A stretch of DNA of 64,000 bases from an uncultured Solirubrobacterales bacterium. GTDB taxonomy: Bacteria > Actinomycetota > Thermoleophilia > Solirubrobacterales > JACPNS01. The stretch is taken from positions 155,565 to 219,564 of the forward strand of contig CAKZMQ010000021.1 in assembly GCA_937128795.1 (NCBI GenBank), read 5' to 3'. Below the pieces are notes generated by a model that had not been told where the DNA came from, searched no databases, and saw only the letters and a program-made list of their open reading frames with translations. Shown one piece after another: positions 27,356 through 36,374 of the stretch. A program made the translations under genes and the position numbers. Position 1 is the stretch's first letter; each line of letters begins with the position of its first letter.

Positions 27356-28672
27356 CTACGCCCTGCGGATCGTCGCGGTCTTGGAGAATCCGCCGAAGAG
27401 CGTGTTACCCCGGAAGACAGTGCGCGTGGTCAGCCGCTTGCGCTTGTATCCCTTCGGGATCGAGAACGTCGCGGTGTACACGCATGTACGCCGTGAAGCC
27501 TTCAGCTTGGGCTTTTTGGTGAACGTCTTCGCCTTCTTGCCCTTCAGTCGCCCCTTGATCGAGAACCGCACCCGTCCCTTGCATGCGACTTTGGGGTCGA
27601 ACCCTCTTGGTACGGCGAACGAGCCCCGCAGCTTCAGGCGGTACTTCGAGCCCTTGACCTTGCCGCTGAGCTTCTTCGCGCGGACGCGCGCGGGCGTGGT
27701 CGGATCGTCGATGTCGTCAAGGCTGGTGGCGACGATGAAGGGAGTGGACGAAACCGCAGTGTTGCCGGCATTGTCCGTTGCCATGACTCCGAGGGTGTAC
27801 GCACCGTCAAGCAGCGTGCGACTCGTGAACGCAGCGTCGCAAGGAACGAACGCTTCAACGTTGTAGCGACACTGAATCGGCTGAACAACACCCGTGCCGG
27901 GCGCCGGGTCGATCGCGGAAAAGTTCAGTTCTGGGGCCGACGAATCCATCGTCATCCCGGGTGTTGGCGAGACGACGGTGATGATTGGGGCGACCGTGTC
28001 GATTTGGATCGACTTTGCGGCATATCCCGGGGTTCCAGCCTTGTCTGTGGCGCGAACGTAGAACGCTATTGGGCCGTCGGCGATCGGCGTGGCCGGCGTG
28101 AAGGACGTTGGCGTGGTGCAGGGGCCATACGTGGATACGTCGGCGGGGGGAGTTGTCGGCGCGGCGAGCGCGCATTCAACCGTGTCCAAGTTTTCGTCAT
28201 CTACATTGAAACTGAACGTTGGCGTGTTGTCGTTGGTCGGGGTGGTCGGTGCCGCGATCGTTACGACCGGTTTGACAATGTCACGCTTGAAGGTGACGAA
28301 TTCGATGACGGGCGGATCGGGCGAAAAATTCACGCTAACCGAAAACTTGTACTCGCCGTCGCCGAAATCTGGCACCGGTCCGGTTGTCCAATCTAGTGAT
28401 CCGCCGTTCACGACCGAGCCGGCGCTGAACGGCGATGAATCGCATGGCTGAAACGCATAGATCACTGCAAGTTCGAATTCAAGCTGACACTCAACGTCGG
28501 GCGTGATCGTTCCAGTCGTGCTCCACTCAATCGAAGGGGCCACCTTCAAGACTGCGTCGTCTTCAGGCGAACTGAAAACGATCGTTCCAGCCGAAGCAAC
28601 AGAAGTAGTCGCAAGCGAAAAGATGGCGGCTGTCAGTACAACTACGCACAACTGAAAAATCTTCCGAGTCAA
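27356..28672 (-). CDS. Secreted Ig-like repeat protein with basic C-terminus, inserted in the rplU-rpmA-obgE operon
   Basis: 438 residues from a TTG at 28672, chosen for the strong GGAGGG site 4 bases upstream and because the signal peptide then starts at residue 1 (KIFQLCVVVLTAAIFSLATT, cleaved after ASAG). Three Ig-like or bacterial cadherin-type repeats follow, sharing VTIAAPTTPTNDNTPTFSFNV and DGAYTLGVMATDNAGNTA-type patterns. The last 110 residues are very basic, with two cysteines (KVACKGRVRFSIKG, RRTCVYTATFSIPKGYK). It has no anchor motif and lies on the same strand as its neighbours. Confidence 0.78.
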   Translation of the reverse strand: MTRKIFQLCVVVLTAAIFSLATTSVASAGTIVFSSPEDDAVLKVAPSIEWSTTGTITPDVECQLEFELAVIYAFQPCDSSPFSAGSVVNGGSLDWTTGPVPDFGDGEYKFSVSVNFSPDPPVIEFVTFKRDIVKPVVTIAAPTTPTNDNTPTFSFNVDDENLDTVECALAAPTTPPADVSTYGPCTTPTSFTPATPIADGPIAFYVRATDKAGTPGYAAKSIQIDTVAPIITVVSPTPGMTMDSSAPELNFSAIDPAPGTGVVQPIQCRYNVEAFVPCDAAFTSRTLLDGAYTLGVMATDNAGNTAVSSTPFIVATSLDDIDDPTTPARVRAKKLSGKVKGSKYRLKLRGSFAVPRGFDPKVACKGRVRFSIKGRLKGKKAKTFTKKPKLKASRRTCVYTATFSIPKGYKRKRLTTRTVFRGNTLFGGFSKTATIRRA

Positions 28673-28761
28673 GAGACCCTCCGAGTACAAGTTCCGAGAT
28701 GAGAACAGTGGCTGAAATTGCCAGGGCGACGCATAACGATACGCCAAGCCTTGTTTCTGGA

Positions 28762-29016
28762 CTAGTTGGGTCGGTTGACCGAAATCACGCGGCCGTGGCG
28801 GCCGGTGTGAAAGTCGACGGTGCCGGGGCGCTGGGCGAAGATCGTGTGGTCGCGACCAATGCCGGTGCCTTCGCCGGGCTTGAAGACGGTGCCACGCTGG
28901 CGGACGATGATCTCGCCGCCAGTCACCTGCTGGCCGGAGAAGACCTTCACGCCGAGGCGCTTGGCATTCGAATCACGACCGTTCTTGCTGGATCCAAGTC
29001 CTTTTTTATGAGCCAT
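28762..29016 (-). CDS. rpmA: Ribosomal protein L27
   Basis: 84 residues. This large-subunit protein has its N-terminus near the peptidyl-transferase centre. The sequence [20 protein letters not shown] and the core [21 protein letters not shown] are diagnostic. The N-terminus has no cleavable extension of the Firmicutes type. It starts 4 bases after the rplU stop. Confidence 0.98.
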   Translation of the reverse strand: MAHKKGLGSSKNGRDSNAKRLGVKVFSGQQVTGGEIIVRQRGTVFKPGEGTGIGRDHTIFAQRPGTVDFHTGRHGRVISVNRPN

Positions 29017-29020
29017 CTGG

Positions 29021-29509
29021 CTACTCCTCGCTCTTCTTGGCAGCGGGCTTCGCCGCTGCTGGCTTCTTGGCTGCTGGCTTCGCGGCAGCCGGCTTTTTGG
29101 CCGCAGGCTTGCTGGCCGCAGGCTTCTTCTCTGCCGCGGCCGACTTTTCTGCAGCGGGCTTTTTGGCCGGTGCGGATGTTCCGCCGGTGATCTTCGTCAC
29201 CTCAAGGCGCGTCAATTCCTGACGGTGACCCTGCGTGCGCTTGTAGCCGCGCTTCGGCTTGAACTTGAACACGCGAATCTTCTCGCCGCGCTCGTGGCCC
29301 AGGATCGTCGCTTCGACCTTGACCTTCTCAAGGCCCTTGGCGTCGAGCACGACGTCCTTGCCACGCAGCATCAGCGGCTTGAGAGCGATCTTCGCCCCCT
29401 CTTTGTCAGCGATGCGGTCAACGAGGATGAAGTCACCCTCGCTGACGCGGTGCTGGTTGCCGCCTACTTCGACGACTGCGTAAGTTTCATTTTTGGTGGC
29501 TGTGGCCAT
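29021..29509 (-). CDS. rplU: Ribosomal protein L21 with Lys/Ala/Pro-rich tail
   Basis: 162 residues; the usual L21 is about 100-105. Residues 1-105 are standard L21 ([40 protein letters not shown]). The remaining 55 residues are a low-complexity tail built from repeats of the [10 protein letters not shown] type, resembling the tails of histone H1-like proteins. Tailed L21 proteins occur in some actinobacteria (from memory). The tail could bind rRNA or DNA (inference). Confidence 0.97.
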   Translation of the reverse strand: MATATKNETYAVVEVGGNQHRVSEGDFILVDRIADKEGAKIALKPLMLRGKDVVLDAKGLEKVKVEATILGHERGEKIRVFKFKPKRGYKRTQGHRQELTRLEVTKITGGTSAPAKKPAAEKSAAAEKKPAASKPAAKKPAAAKPAAKKPAAAKPAAKKSEE

Positions 29510-29526
29510 CTGGATTCTTAGTCTTT

Positions 29527-31584
29527 CTAGCTGTCAGAAGCTTCTTTTTTGGGCTGGTCGCCAGCGTTTTTGGCAGCACTGCGACCTCGCCCTCCCCGAC
29601 TTCCGCGACGGCGCGGGGAGCGAGTGGAGGACGATTCTAGTTGGTCGGAGTCGTCATTTGTGCTCGATTTCTCTGACGCGCCATTCTTGGAGGTCGCGGT
29701 TGCAGTCTTGGCCGACCGGCCGCCGGACTTCGACGAAGACTTGGCGGATGATTTGGCAGTCGATTTGGCAGCAGATTTGGCCGGCGACTTGGCGGTCGAT
29801 TTCTTGGCCGGTTTCACAGCACCGGAGTCGGCGATCTCGGCGCGCGCGACGTTGCGGCCGACATCCGTGATCCTTACCAATGCCTTAGTTCCGACGCGGT
29901 CAATGCCCTTTTCGATCGCGATGATGTAGTGATCGAGTTTGGCGACGGCCGCGTCATCTTCATACATGTGCGGCTCGACGATCTGCACCATCACTTCATC
30001 ACCGATCTGGAACGGCAATGCGCGCTCCTCGACCTTCTTCAGCGTTCCTTCGAAGGTCACGGCGAAGTGTTCGAGCGGTAGCCCGTCCGCGCCCTCGAAG
30101 AGGATCGCCTTGCCGGTCTCAAGCTCGAGATGCGCGATCGGATTGCCCATCGTGTGCAGCAGCGCGTTCGTGACGCGTGGGTTGATCTGCACCAGGTAGG
30201 CCTCCGGCTTGGGGTTCTCGGCGATGTACTCGCGCAGGTGGCGCTCGACGTGCAGCGCGACCGTCTCCTCGGAGAGAACCACACCCTCGCCCTCGCAGAC
30301 AGGACAGCGCTTGGTCATGATCTCGCGTACACCGTCGGTGACGTTCTGGCGCGTCATCTCGACCAGGCCGAGCGGCGAGATCTCGACGACGTGGGTTTTT
30401 GTGCGGTCCTCGTCGAGCGACTTGCGCATCACTTTCAGCACCGCGTCGCGGTTGGACGCTCGCGCCATGTCGATGAAGTCGATCACGATGATCCCGCCGA
30501 TGTCGCGCAGGCGAATCTGACGAACGGCCTCTTCGGCAGCTTCGAGGTTGGTGTGCGTGATCGTTTCTTCTAGGCCGCGTGCCTTGCCCTTGCCGGTGAA
30601 CGACCCAGTGTTGACGTCGATAATCGTCAGCGCCTCGGTGTGTTCGATGATCAGATAGCCGCCGCTGGGCAGGTCGACGCGGGTAGAGAGAATCTTCGTG
30701 ATCTCGTCTTCAACGCCGTATCTGTCGAACAACGAAGACTTCCCGCCTTCGTAGCGAACGACGCGATCGGCAAGCTCTGGTGCGGTGCGTGTGAGGAACG
30801 ACTTGACGCGCTCGAACTGTGCCTCGTCGTCGATCAATGCCTCGTCGAGCTCGTCGGTGAAAACGTCGCGGATCACGCGGATCGAGAGGTCCGCCTCTTG
30901 GAAAATCATCGCCGGAGCCGGCGTTTCCTTCGCGCGACGCTCGAGTACGTCATTGAGCATGTTCAGGTAGATCAACTCGCGAACAAAATCCTCATGCGTC
31001 GCACCGCGAGCCGCGGTGCGGATGATCGCGCCGCCACCGAGCAGATCGAGGCCGCGACCCTCGCGCTTGAGCCGCTGACGCTCTTTTTCCTCGAGTCGCC
31101 GCGAGAAACCGACGCCCTCACCGCTCGGCACGAAAACCATGTAGCGACCGGGAATCGCGAGCTGCATCGTCAAGCGCGCGCCCTTGGTCTTCAGCGGGTC
31201 CTTGGTGACCTGGACGACGATCTCCTGGCCACTCTTGAGCAGCTCGGTGATCCTCGAACCGCGGCCGGTGCCGCGTTTGGCGACCTGCTTTCCGTCGACG
31301 ACGATGTCATCGACATGCAGGAAGCCGTTTTTCTCGAAGCCAATGTCGACGAATGCGGCCTCGAGGCCCGCGACCACGTTTTCGACCTTCGCTTTGTAGA
31401 TATTGCCGACGATCGAACGATCGCCGCGGCGCTCCAAGTAGAGCTCGGCGGTGCGCCAATCGGTTGTGTCCTTTGCGCTGGAAGCCGAGCGACCGCCCGT
31501 GCGCTTGCTCGGAGTGCCTGCGGCCTCCAACATTGCCACGCGCGTCTCATTGCGGTCAGCGCTGACCAAAACTTTCTTCTTCAC
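29527..31584 (-). CDS. rng: Ribonuclease E/G family endoribonuclease
   Basis: 685 residues. It cuts single-stranded A/U-rich RNA in mRNA decay and rRNA maturation. The S1 domain lies at about 50-140 (YLERRGDRSIVGNIYKAKVENV, GFEKNGFLHVDDI). The RNase-H-like/DNase-I-like catalytic core includes GGIIVIDFIDMA, and the zinc-link Cys pair is KRCPVCEGEG (about 426-429). The C-terminal 115 residues are an unstructured, Ala/Lys/Ser-rich tail (STAKSPAKSAAKS) ending Arg/Gly-rich (RRRGSRGGRGR), likely an RNA- or partner-binding region. It precedes rplU in the conserved actinobacterial order. Confidence 0.95.
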   Translation of the reverse strand: MKKKVLVSADRNETRVAMLEAAGTPSKRTGGRSASSAKDTTDWRTAELYLERRGDRSIVGNIYKAKVENVVAGLEAAFVDIGFEKNGFLHVDDIVVDGKQVAKRGTGRGSRITELLKSGQEIVVQVTKDPLKTKGARLTMQLAIPGRYMVFVPSGEGVGFSRRLEEKERQRLKREGRGLDLLGGGAIIRTAARGATHEDFVRELIYLNMLNDVLERRAKETPAPAMIFQEADLSIRVIRDVFTDELDEALIDDEAQFERVKSFLTRTAPELADRVVRYEGGKSSLFDRYGVEDEITKILSTRVDLPSGGYLIIEHTEALTIIDVNTGSFTGKGKARGLEETITHTNLEAAEEAVRQIRLRDIGGIIVIDFIDMARASNRDAVLKVMRKSLDEDRTKTHVVEISPLGLVEMTRQNVTDGVREIMTKRCPVCEGEGVVLSEETVALHVERHLREYIAENPKPEAYLVQINPRVTNALLHTMGNPIAHLELETGKAILFEGADGLPLEHFAVTFEGTLKKVEERALPFQIGDEVMVQIVEPHMYEDDAAVAKLDHYIIAIEKGIDRVGTKALVRITDVGRNVARAEIADSGAVKPAKKSTAKSPAKSAAKSTAKSSAKSSSKSGGRSAKTATATSKNGASEKSSTNDDSDQLESSSTRSPRRRGSRGGRGRSAAKNAGDQPKKEASDS

Positions 31585-31603
31585 TTTTTTTACCTCAAGT
31601 CAA

Positions 31604-32818
31604 TTAGAGGCCGAGAGAGCCGTCACCACGCGAACGCATGGCGACAGACTGCAAAAGGCCCAAGGCGATGAACGTGGCAAGCATCGAAGCGCCGCCATAA
31701 CTAAGAAACGGCAACGTCACGCCCGTAATGGGCATGATGCCAACGTTCATCCCAACATTTTCGAATATCTGGAACATCAACATCGCCACCACTCCGGTGG
31801 CGATCAAAGCGCCGAACTGATCGCGAGCCGACGCAAGAATGCGTAAGGCCCGCCACAGCAGCAGCGCATAAAGCGTCAAAACAAGAGCCGCTCCGGCAAA
31901 GCCGTACGACTCACCGATCACCGCAAAGACGAAGTCAGTGTGGTGCTCGGGGAGGAAGTTCAATTGAGTCTGGGTCGAGGCCTCCACGCCGCGCCCGACT
32001 CGTTGCCCGGCGCCGATCGCAATCTGCGCCTGGTTCTGTTGGTATCCGTGCCCGGCCGAGTCTGCCTCTGGATCGATGAAGGCGGTCAGTCGGGCCACTT
32101 GGTAATCCTGCAATATGTTCACGCCGGCGGCAGGTGCCGCCCACAGGACGCCCGTGACGATCACAACCAGAACGGCGAGAATCGCCGTCATCTGTTGCCA
32201 CGGGATGCCCGCGATGAACAGAATCGCGAGCGTGATGGCGCCATAGACCAAGGCGGTTCCAAGGTCTGGCTGAAGAAACACGAGTACGAATGGCACCGAG
32301 ACCAGTCCGAGAACCGGGATCACGATGCTGCCCGTTGCAGATCGGTCACGCAGACGGTCGCTGACAAATGCCGCGAGCACGACGATCATCAGCACCTTGC
32401 CGATCTCCGAGGGTTGAAAACGAAAGAAACCGATGTCGATCCAACTCTGCGATCCGCGGCTGACGGTTCCCAGGATCAGCACCGCGAAGTTCGAAAGCAC
32501 GAGGAACGCGTATAGCTCGTTGCGATATTCGCGAAGTCGCGTGTAGTCGATCCTTGAGAAGGCGAACATCAAACCCAGACCAACGGTGACGAATACGCCC
32601 TGCCGTAGGACGTAGTAGTCGGGCGCGCCAGCGATGTCATCACGCGTGGCGCCGTTGAGCACGTACAGACTGACCAGCGAAAGACCGATCGCGGCTGCAA
32701 GCAGTGACCAGTCGAACCCGCGCACACCGACTCCTGCCATGTCGGCACGAAAGCGTTTGACGCCAGCGGCTACGCCAGTTCGATCGATGTTCTGTGCGGG
32801 TATGTCTGCTGTCGGCAT
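31604..32818 (-). CDS. rodA: RodA peptidoglycan glycosyltransferase (SEDS family)
   Basis: 404 residues from the ATG at 32818; the frame upstream overlaps mrdA in another phase and is not used. RodA polymerises glycan strands for cell elongation together with PBP2. Ten hydrophobic segments are visible, with family signatures RGSQSWIDIGFFRFQPSEIGKV, FLQPDLGTALVYGAI, NFLPEHHTDFVFAVIGESYGF and GVTLPFLSYGGASML. The catalytic Asp of the SEDS fold corresponds to the conserved Asp in FLQPDLGTA. It begins 22 bases after the mrdA stop. Confidence 0.95.
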   Translation of the reverse strand: MPTADIPAQNIDRTGVAAGVKRFRADMAGVGVRGFDWSLLAAAIGLSLVSLYVLNGATRDDIAGAPDYYVLRQGVFVTVGLGLMFAFSRIDYTRLREYRNELYAFLVLSNFAVLILGTVSRGSQSWIDIGFFRFQPSEIGKVLMIVVLAAFVSDRLRDRSATGSIVIPVLGLVSVPFVLVFLQPDLGTALVYGAITLAILFIAGIPWQQMTAILAVLVVIVTGVLWAAPAAGVNILQDYQVARLTAFIDPEADSAGHGYQQNQAQIAIGAGQRVGRGVEASTQTQLNFLPEHHTDFVFAVIGESYGFAGAALVLTLYALLLWRALRILASARDQFGALIATGVVAMLMFQIFENVGMNVGIMPITGVTLPFLSYGGASMLATFIALGLLQSVAMRSRGDGSLGL

Positions 32819-32840
32819 TGGATCTCGTGGGGATTCGCAA

Positions 32841-34769
32841 CTATTGATCTTGCGATTTACCGGGTTTCCATACGTCTGAGCCCTCCACGCGGAGCAGCTT
32901 CGCGAGGATCTGGCGGGCGGCCGGTGCGGCGGCTTCGGCTCCGAAACCTCCCTGTTCAACCGTGACAGCAACAACATAGCGAGGGTTCGGATACGGAGCC
33001 AACGCGACATACCAGGATTGGTCCTCCTTGCCGAACACCTCCGCCGTACCTGTCTTGCCAGCGATCTTCACCGGAAAGTCGCTGAAAACGTCGTATGAAG
33101 TTCCGCCGGGCGCCTGCGCCGCTTCGTGCAGTCCCTGCAGAATCTGCTTGGCATAAACCGGACTGACCGACACCCGACGTCTCGCCGGTTGTTCGATGTC
33201 CTGGATCGCCTGCCCGCGAGCGTTGTCGATTCGCTTGCCCAAATGCGGGGTGACGACGTAGCCGCCGTTGCCTATCGCCGCGTACGCCAGCGCCATCTGC
33301 AGCGGGCTGACCAGCGTGGCGCCCTGCCCGACGGCGGCATTCATGTTGTCGCCGATGTTGTAGTCGCGTTTTTCGATCGACTTGATCGCCTTCGGGTTCG
33401 AGACCTGCCCGGGCGCCGAATACGGGAGATCGATCGCCGGCGAGCGCCCGATTCCCAGGCGCGACGCCCATTTCTGAAGCAGCTGGTCGCCCTTGCGGTA
33501 TGCGCGCATGCCCATGATGTAGTAGTAGATGTCGCTCGAGACTCTCATCGCCGATACGAGATTCACCGGGCCGTTCGGCACCTTGCCGGCGTTGATCCAC
33601 TCGCGGCCACCGAACTCGAAGACGCCGTTGTCGGCGATCACCTCGTTGGGCGTCACAAGACCGGCACTGAGCGTCGCGATCGAAGTGATCGGCTTGAACG
33701 TGGATCCCGGCGCGTAGCCGGACGCGACCGCGCGGTTGACGATCGGCGTGCCGTTGGCCTTGGAGCTGATGCGTTTGTACTCAGACGGCTTGAGCACACC
33801 CGTGAAGACCGACGGATCGAAGTTTGGATAACTCCCCAGTCCGTGGATTTCGCCAGTGTTGACGTCCATCGCGACGAATGCCGAGCCGTGCGTGGGGATT
33901 CCCGAAGAGCCACGAGCTATCGCAGCCTCGCCGACGCGCTGGACGCTGCGGTCGATCGTCAGCCGCAGGCTGTCACCGGTTTTTGGGGCACGACCGGGAA
34001 GTTCGCGCCGGGACCGATCGGTGACGTCGACCTCGATTCGCTGCACGCCGCTGCGCCCGCGCAGATAGCGGTCGTACTCCGCCTCAAGACCGTCCTGGCC
34101 CACTCGGTCGCCCTGCCGCGCGCCCTCAAAGTCGCCGCTCTTGAGTTGCTTTTCGCTGATCTCGCGCACGTAGCCGAACAGGTGTGCAGCCAGCTTGTCA
34201 CGCGGATAGCCACGCTCGAAGGTCTGCGAGACATCGACGTCGGGATAGTCCTCGCTGTTCTCGCTGATCTTCACGACGCTCGCGTACTTGACGTCCTCAG
34301 CCACGACGGCGTTGGCGAACGGTTCCTGGAGCAGCGAGTCGCGCATCTTCTCCTTGAGCCTGGATTCGGGCTCGTCGAGTGCCTTCGAGAGGCGGGCGAG
34401 CACCGGCTCGAAGGCCGGGTTGTTGAAGCGCAGAAGCTGGCGTTCCTTTGTCAACCCTATCCCCCATTCGCGCTGGTCAACCCGAACCTGCCACGAACTG
34501 CGGTTGTCTACGAGCAGGTCTCCGTTGCGATCGAAGATCTGGCCCCGCGGTGCCTCGACGCGGATGTCGCGGGTGCGGTTCTGGTTGGCCTCGGCGAGGT
34601 ATTGATCGCCAGAGAGCACCTGCAAGAACCAGAGACGAAAGAAGACGATCGCGAAGAACGCGAGTGCCGCAACGCCGAGCATCGCGATGCGCAGCGACGA
34701 CCGCGATGTCAGACCCTCCGACGAACGATCGGGCAGGCGGTAGAACGGTTGTCGCTGATTCGGCGTCAC
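32841..34769 (-). CDS. mrdA: Penicillin-binding protein 2 (elongation transpeptidase)
   Basis: 642 residues. There is an N-terminal membrane helix (about 27-50), a class B PBP dimerisation domain (RVEAPRGQIFDRNGDLLVDN; GYVREISEKQLKSG) and a transpeptidase domain. The catalytic motifs are SxxK as GSTFKPI (about 355), SSD in place of SxN (SSDIYYY, normal for PBP2) and KTG as AGKTGTAEV (about 572). It crosslinks peptidoglycan during rod elongation with RodA. It overlaps mreD by 4 bases. Confidence 0.96.
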   Translation of the reverse strand: MTPNQRQPFYRLPDRSSEGLTSRSSLRIAMLGVAALAFFAIVFFRLWFLQVLSGDQYLAEANQNRTRDIRVEAPRGQIFDRNGDLLVDNRSSWQVRVDQREWGIGLTKERQLLRFNNPAFEPVLARLSKALDEPESRLKEKMRDSLLQEPFANAVVAEDVKYASVVKISENSEDYPDVDVSQTFERGYPRDKLAAHLFGYVREISEKQLKSGDFEGARQGDRVGQDGLEAEYDRYLRGRSGVQRIEVDVTDRSRRELPGRAPKTGDSLRLTIDRSVQRVGEAAIARGSSGIPTHGSAFVAMDVNTGEIHGLGSYPNFDPSVFTGVLKPSEYKRISSKANGTPIVNRAVASGYAPGSTFKPITSIATLSAGLVTPNEVIADNGVFEFGGREWINAGKVPNGPVNLVSAMRVSSDIYYYIMGMRAYRKGDQLLQKWASRLGIGRSPAIDLPYSAPGQVSNPKAIKSIEKRDYNIGDNMNAAVGQGATLVSPLQMALAYAAIGNGGYVVTPHLGKRIDNARGQAIQDIEQPARRRVSVSPVYAKQILQGLHEAAQAPGGTSYDVFSDFPVKIAGKTGTAEVFGKEDQSWYVALAPYPNPRYVVAVTVEQGGFGAEAAAPAARQILAKLLRVEGSDVWKPGKSQDQ

Positions 34770-35392
34770 TGTCCGAACCGCTTTCGCTGACGCGTCGCTC
34801 GGCGGCGGGCGCGCTTGTTGATCGAGGGCGTCGCGAGCACGGACTGGCTGGAAATCGTCGCGCGGCGGCGGCGCATCACCGGATCGTCGCGACCGAGCGT
34901 GGGCAACATCGCCCAGCGGGCGGCACGGAAGATAAGCGGCGCCATCAACGCGCCGTAAACACCAGCGAGCAACGTGGTCCAGATCATCGACCAGGGTTCG
35001 GGCGCCGGCTGACCAAGCGAGAACTGCATGACCCCGAAGCCGACGGTGAAGAAAATCGCCGCGGCGGCACCCACCGCTGAGTTGGTCAGCGGATGCACGG
35101 GGTCGCGCAGTTCGCGCAGCATGCCGGCGGAGTAGCCGCCGATTGTCAGGAGCAAGGAGGACACGCCCATCGTCTGGATCAAAATCAGGTCAATCAGAAA
35201 ACCCGCGATGAAGCCAGTTGTAGCGCCCATCGTCGCACCACCGAGCAGTCCGATCGAGACGATCAGCACGGGAATCACGTCGGGCACGACGCCGAATATG
35301 CGGAACTGCGTGATCACGGCAAGCTGAATCAAAACGCCGCCGCCTACGAGCAGCGACAGCCGAGCCGTGGTGCGCGTCATCTCTGGTGTCAT
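34766..35392 (-). CDS. mreD: Rod shape-determining protein MreD
   Basis: 208 residues with about five or six hydrophobic segments, including GGGVLIQLAVITQFRIFGVV and VSIGLLGGATMGATTGFIAGF. The MreD family is poorly conserved, so the call rests on topology, length and its strict position between mreC and mrdA, overlapping each by 4 bases. The last 50 residues are a basic cytoplasmic tail (KRARRRATRQRKRFGQ). Confidence 0.92.
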   Translation of the reverse strand: MTPEMTRTTARLSLLVGGGVLIQLAVITQFRIFGVVPDVIPVLIVSIGLLGGATMGATTGFIAGFLIDLILIQTMGVSSLLLTIGGYSAGMLRELRDPVHPLTNSAVGAAAAIFFTVGFGVMQFSLGQPAPEPWSMIWTTLLAGVYGALMAPLIFRAARWAMLPTLGRDDPVMRRRRATISSQSVLATPSINKRARRRATRQRKRFGQ

Positions 35393-36264
35393 CGCGACCC
35401 TCGTGTGAGAACCTGAACGATCTGGATGTCTTGAATGTCGGCGAACGGTTCGATGTGTACGCGTCCATACAGTCGGCGCTCCTCGGTATCGACCTCCGAG
35501 ACCTCGCCGATCGGAATCCCCTGCGGGAACAACGAGTCAACCTCGCCAGGCTCGGTGACCGTCCCTGAAGTGACGACCATCTCGCCGGTCTTTATCGTTC
35601 CACGCTGGCGGATGTAGACGAGTTGGAGGTCTGAGGCACCCGCCTCGCCTCCGGCACCGGTCTTGACAACGCCGAGGATGTTCTTGCCCGAAATCATCGC
35701 GGCAACGCCGCTCTGGCTGTCAGTCAGCAGCGTGACCTGCGACGAACCGGAAGCGACCGTCGTCACCTTGCCGATCAGCGAACCCTCGGCGATCACTGGC
35801 TGATTCACACGAATGCCGTCGGACCGCCCCTTGTTGATCGTCACGCGGCCGTACCACTTGGTCGGAGAGCGGACGATCACGCGAGCGGTTACCGGCTTTC
35901 TCCCATCCGGGAATTCGTCGCTGTCCTCGAATTCGACCAGGCCGCGCAGCTTCTCGTTCTCTGCGGCCTGTTTCTGAAGCCGCGCCTGCTGAATACGTGC
36001 GTCGCGTAGCTGGCGTTGCAGGTCCTCGTTCTCGCCCTTGGCGTTGACTGAATCGCCGACCCAGTTGACGGCGTCGCGCGCAGGCTTGATCGCCCCGGAG
36101 GCAAGCGACTGAATCGGCGAGAGCACGTCCATCGCTCCACGTTGCATCGTGTGCAGCGCGCCGGAGGTCGTCTCGCTGAAGTACACCGTCAGCGCGACTA
36201 TGCAAAGACCGATCAGTCCCGCCGCTGTGACGCGACGTCTGCGAATCTGCTTCCTGGTTGGCAT
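35389..36264 (-). CDS. mreC: Rod shape-determining protein MreC
   Basis: 291 residues from the ATG at 36264. There is one N-terminal membrane helix (about 13-31), a coiled coil (about 66-105: NEDLQRQLRDARIQQARLQKQAAENEKLRGLV), and the two beta-barrel domains of MreC (GRVTINKGRSDGIRVNQPVI, IGKVTTVASGSSQVTLLTD). It bridges cytoplasmic MreB to periplasm-facing PBP2. The start overlaps nothing upstream, but the stop overlaps mreD by 4 bases. Confidence 0.95.
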   Translation of the reverse strand: MPTRKQIRRRRVTAAGLIGLCIVALTVYFSETTSGALHTMQRGAMDVLSPIQSLASGAIKPARDAVNWVGDSVNAKGENEDLQRQLRDARIQQARLQKQAAENEKLRGLVEFEDSDEFPDGRKPVTARVIVRSPTKWYGRVTINKGRSDGIRVNQPVIAEGSLIGKVTTVASGSSQVTLLTDSQSGVAAMISGKNILGVVKTGAGGEAGASDLQLVYIRQRGTIKTGEMVVTSGTVTEPGEVDSLFPQGIPIGEVSEVDTEERRLYGRVHIEPFADIQDIQIVQVLTRGSR

Positions 36265-36374
36265 TTCACTCCTTGGCCGCACGCACCGGGCTTACGGTTG
36301 CGTTCGGCCTGCATCAATCTTGTTTTCATGGTGACGCGCATCTCGGCGTTCACTCGGGTCGGCCCGCGCAGCGC

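Noticed and set aside
33126..34790. 554-residue plus-strand frame
   Set aside because: It lies antisense to mrdA, whose motifs are clear; long antisense frames are common in GC-rich DNA. It has no family resemblance.
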